The notes under the pieces: generated by a model
Databases searched by the model: none
The model's input: only the letters and a program-made list of their open reading frames with translations
What the model was told of the DNA's origin: nothing
NCBI RefSeq assembly: GCF_028858725.1
Contig: NC_084774.1
Coordinates: 2,454,001-2,518,000, forward strand
DNA from: Colius striatus
Lineage: Eukaryota; Chordata; Aves; Coliiformes; Coliidae
Length of the DNA: 64,000 nt
Reading direction: 5' to 3'
Made by a program: the position numbers and the translations under genes
Part shown: one piece after another, positions 59,951 to 64,000 of the stretch
Numbering within the stretch: position 1 is the first letter of the stretch
Layout: each line of letters opens with the position of its first letter

Positions 59951-62900
59951 CTGGAAGCGGAGGAAAGAAGAAGCAAGCTAACAAAGAGCTTGGAAAAGAT
60001 TCAAAAGCACTCAGAAGGTGTGGCCACCTCTGAGGGATGGCCAATGGAGACACTAAGAAGGGGTCGGTCTTAGGTTTGCCTTCTTTCCACAGAGCTGTTC
60101 GCTCCACCTCTGCTGGCAATCCACACACCTCAGCATGCCGAGAATTCATTTTTCCTTCTGGAAAGAAGATCAGGTAGCCCTTATGCTTGACAAGAACCTA
60201 ATGATGATAACACCACAAAAGACACCTAGATCAAAATTCCATGTGTGTATGCACTGGGATCAAACTCTCTCATCACCTACTCGATCCACTCTCCATTTGT
60301 TAAAGTACTACTGAGCCAGAAAAAGTCTTCAAAACTCTCTAGATAAGACTGAAAAAGTGAGAACATGACCCTCACAGATAATGACTAAGGCTTTCACCTG
60401 TAATAACCAGAACAGATAATTCCAAACTCTGTGTTCCAGTCACCAAATTCTGTTAGGTTCTCCCTATAATCCCGGGCTCCTTTAACGTCACCCATGATGT
60501 AGGGAACTCTTCCCTCTATGGCTAGGTGAACTGAAGAGCAAAGGATGCTGTTCCTTGTATGGTGATCCATGCACTGTGCACAGAAGGCAGGTGTCCTCCC
60601 CTACTACCTTTACCTCCAGCTTTAACAGATATTTTTCCTGTTTCTCGCACGAGCTTGAGGGTGGTCAAACGCTGGCATAGGTTGCCTGGAGAAGTGGTAG
60701 AGTTGCCATCCTTGGAAGTACTCAAAACCCAACTGGAAGTGGTCCTGGGAATCCTGCTCTAGCTGTTCCTGTTTGAGGAGGAGGTTGGAGTAGATGATCT
60801 CAAGAGGTCTCTTCTAATCAAAATGATTCTCTGACCAGAAGAATTAGTACCCCAGAATACTAGCCTACTTGTTGGTGTGGGCACACTCCAGCAAAGTAGA
60901 AGTGGCTTATGGAAGAATGAATCGGCCCATCACTGCAAGTGGCAGCAGGGGAAAAAGGAGACAGAAACTGAGGAACTCCAGCTACTGGTCTCCAAAAGTC
61001 TCAGCGCAGCAACTTTCTGTTCCAGCCACATTCTTCAGGATTTTGCAGTGAGGTCTAGGACAAGAGACCAAAGTCAAAGGAAAACATAAGTAGTCTCTGG
61101 TCATACCCTCCAAAGCATACTGGCACTGTGCTTAGACATAAGGTGCTGCTGGGGGACATTGTCACTGGTATTCTCCAGGCATTGTATGCATTTAATCCTC
61201 TTACTGCAATGGCAAAGGCAACTGTCCACTGTGACACTGCCTTAAGAACACACTGCAGGACACAGAAACATGACACTGACTACGCATAAGAGCAGTATCA
61301 TAGCCAATCCCAGCAGATGTCTGACATGCGACATCAAATTCTCTCCCTTTTCCCCAGTAGGGCTTCCCCCACATCCCTGGGCCACCTGGGGGACAATTTT
61401 GGCTTCCAAATGCAGACATTCTTCCAACTGCAGCCAGACGTTGGCAAGTAGCCCATGTGCACCCACATGCTTCAGCCTAAACAATGTACATCTCATCTAT
61501 CAAAACAGATAGACACACCTTCCGAAAGAGTATGTTTTCCCATCACCAGTAACCGTTTACAACACTTCTTTCCAGGACACTTTTAAAATACAAAGCAAAT
61601 TGATACTTTACAGCCTCAACGAGAACATTCTTTCACTGCACACATACCTGCTCCCAGCTCAGACAGCCAGGCAGCTGACCTTTACTTGGCTACTTCCTAG
61701 ATGTAAAAACTACAGGTGCTTACAAATTTCAGTGCAGTCATCTGTCATCTTCTCTCCACCAAGAACAGAGCAAATGAGAGTCTGACAAACCGCTTGCATA
61801 AAGCTAGCGCAGATCTTTCCTACTTACGTTACTTTATCAATATGGTATGTGTCTCAGAAATCTAAGAAACCTGTGGAAATCAAATCTGTGTTGCCCACAC
61901 AACTGCTGCCACCTTCAAAGAAAAGCATTACATCTAAGGTTTGCTTTTAGAAAAGTTGCATTAGTTCAACCTCAATACACAGTGTTTTCCCAAGTGTCCT
62001 TTATTTGTGTTCTTTTGCCCTGCTGCTATCACTTTGCTGGAGAGGTGTCAGCCTGTATTCTCCTAGCTATTTCCTAAGGATTTCTTTGTAAAATTCAGTC
62101 ACGTGACATGCTACAGAGTTTTCAGCAGAACCTTACACAAACTGTGGCATGAATTGGGTTTTCATCTCTTGAGCTTCATGAGAACTCCACTACTCTGAAC
62201 ATTACCATCATCAAGCACTGAATACAGTCAGAAAAGTACCTTCTATCTTTCCCAGTATCATCTAGAAGACAAAAGGGTAACACGGGAGAGCTACCAAACC
62301 CACATGGATATGTAGGAAAGGTCACCAGGACCTTCCAGGACAGTTCTAGCTATGCTGACACACTAGCAATACATTGCCAGGTCTCCCACGCCTCAACGTT
62401 TGTTTCATGTACAAGCACTATCTGCACCTTCCCAACAGCTGCCCTATGCCGAGCAGGCTCCCAGAAATCAGCCCCCACATAGATTAGTCCTGTGCTACCA
62501 AAGCCAATCAGAACTGCACAGAGATCCAATCAAAAGTTCATTCCCTCAAAGACAGTCAAACTCCCTGCCCCATATCAGCTCCATCACAACATAAGGAGAC
62601 AGGGCAGGGCAGGAATCTGTTCCAGAGGCAAGCAGCAATACCAGCAGCCAGGGGCTTCAAGGGCTTGAGCCCAGCATCAGCGTTCGCAGAGCTGGCACTA
62701 GACTTGCGCTACACGTGGCTGCCTAACTCCTCTTTCAACCCCTCTACACTTATGTCTGTCTGAATCCTCATATTCTACCACAGTGTGCTCCAGAGCTCAG
62801 CTACACACTTTCTAAACCAGATCTCATTAAAAAGCCCAACTACCTGGTTGTAGGCAGTACTCAAGTTGTCAACAGCCTGTGCTAATGGCAAGCTGAGAAT

Positions 62901-64000
62901 GTTTATCTGGACCAGTTCCCTAATTCAACTTACTTCCAAGACATACAGGCCCTCCTCTAACCACATGGGCCAGGGTCCAAGTCCAGCAATCTCCTCTCAG
63001 CAGGGCAGATCTAAGGCAAACCAATGAGAAAGCTGCAGCTTGCTACTGTTGGTCTTCACCAGATGAGCTTTTTGTCAGCAGTTCTCTACTGAGCAGTTTG
63101 GATAACCCTTTCTGTGTTCCAGGGGACTTACAAAAAGACATTGCATCCAAACCAACAGAAGACAATTACTTGGAGCAGGATTCAGATATTTATGGTTGCT
63201 CCCTTACACTTTTTGTTTTAAATGAGGCACCAATAACACCATTTTTTAGAACATCCAGATTTACACTTGGCACTTTTCACATACAGACAATTGCATTCCT
63301 CCAGCTGCTTGGCATGCAGAAAACAGGTGATTTCCAAAAGCAGTGACTTCCAGCTCTTGTCCAGACACAGACAACTGCTTTCCCCTGTTCAGGCTCCAAG
63401 GCCTCCACAGGACTCTCCTAAACAAAGGAAATTGTCACTTTCAATTGCCTGCTATTGAGCTGGTGGGAGTGCTGTCTTCAAACACCCGTGTATCCCAAGG
63501 TGAGGGACCCACATAACAGGCTTCACAAGGCTTACAAGACACAACACAAGACTAATACTTGGTTCCCTCCAGGGCCATGTGATTGATTACAACAAACACA
63601 ACAGTGACCACTTCTGTGAGGTGCCAGCACGCTGCCTGTCCCAGGTGCTCCCAGGACTACTCGCTTGCCTATTGCTGAGCAAAATTCCAGTTCAACCCAC
63701 TAGCTGCAGGGAGACACAAAGTTTGCCAAGTTTTTTGATTGCAGGGTATGAGAAGGCCTTTCTAGGTACTATCCCCTGGTTTCCTTACAGGAAACTACAT
63801 ATCCTCCACTGAACAGACCTCCACCCTACCTTCCTTTCAGGTGTTGTTCCTTCCCTCTTCCCACTGGCAAAGCCTGTAAGGTATTCCTGCTGCACCTTGC
63901 CATACAACATATGGACCTACTGATTCTGGTCAGATGGAGCTACAGCAACTGTTCAATACGCCTGTAAAGCATAAATGCACTTGGTTGTATCTGAGTTGTC
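59951..64000 (-). other. MMP24: MMP24 intron 2 (incomplete) or upstream region
   Basis: The exons for the signal peptide and most of the prodomain should lie upstream on the minus strand, that is, to the right. I searched for the conserved prodomain text (YGYL..., FYGIPVTGVLD) and did not find it, so this stretch is most simply the left part of intron 2. Apart from an old CR1 tail at 60640-60833 I recognise nothing; the open frames are short. Confidence 0.6.
60640..60833 (+). mobile_element. Old CR1 LINE 3'-end fragment
   Basis: Sense-strand remnants of the CR1 3' end: 'aaacgctggcataggttgcc', 'tggagaagtggtagagttgc', 'catccttggaagtactcaaa' and 'ggagtagatgatctcaagag', ending 'gtctcttctaatcaaaatga' and 'ttctctga'. 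Diverged; short. Confidence 0.85.

Noticed and set aside
59951-64000. MMP24 exon 2 (prodomain) expected here
   Set aside because: I could not find the YGYL or YGIPVTG-type segments on the minus strand, so I do not report it. A translated search with an avian MMP24 prodomain would settle it.

Overview
The window is nuclear DNA from a vertebrate, almost certainly a bird. The genes are split into short exons with GT-AG introns. The dispersed repeats are CR1-type LINEs, several ending in the avian 'agaatcatagaatgg' / 'tgattctatga' tail, and a GC-rich CpG-island promoter is present. The gene order FAM83C-EIF6-MMP24, with FAM83C and EIF6 on one strand and MMP24 facing them, matches the arrangement I know from human 20q11. 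The heavy load of similar CR1 copies would suit a CR1-rich lineage such as woodpeckers and allies, but that is inference.

Layout: 1-4459 is intron or 5' flank of FAM83C with one old CR1 piece. 4460-5402 is the terminal coding exon of FAM83C (+), with a poly(A) signal near 5796. A 1.2 kb gap with a CR1 tail leads into a CpG island (about 7030-7870). The island carries 19 perfect GGGGCC hexamers and ten CGTCC pentamers just before the EIF6 start codon. EIF6 (+) is complete: six coding exons between 7551 and 12905, 245 codons. The 6 kb between the EIF6 and MMP24 stop codons holds a 16-bp minisatellite of about 0.8 kb. MMP24 (-) runs from its stop at 18892 to the right edge. Seven coding exons are visible (human exons 3-9 by homology: Cys-switch, catalytic domain, hinge, hemopexin, transmembrane, PDZ-binding tail). 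The exons for the signal peptide and most of the prodomain are not recognisable here and probably lie beyond 64000. The MMP24 introns are large (11.4 and 22.7 kb) and hold CR1 copies, including one nested inside another, and a 20-bp minisatellite.

Function: EIF6 is a housekeeping anti-association factor of the 60S ribosomal subunit. MMP24 is a membrane-anchored, mainly neural metalloproteinase. FAM83C belongs to the DUF1669 family of casein-kinase-1 anchors. They share a conserved neighbourhood, not a pathway.

The most notable observations are the C9orf72-like GGGGCC tract beside EIF6, whose poly-Gly-Pro frame is open into the EIF6 start codon; a 13-copy, 32-bp repeat in EIF6 intron 4 whose last copy is the real 3' splice site; and an altered convertase motif in the MMP24 stem. 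No wholly new biological system was found.
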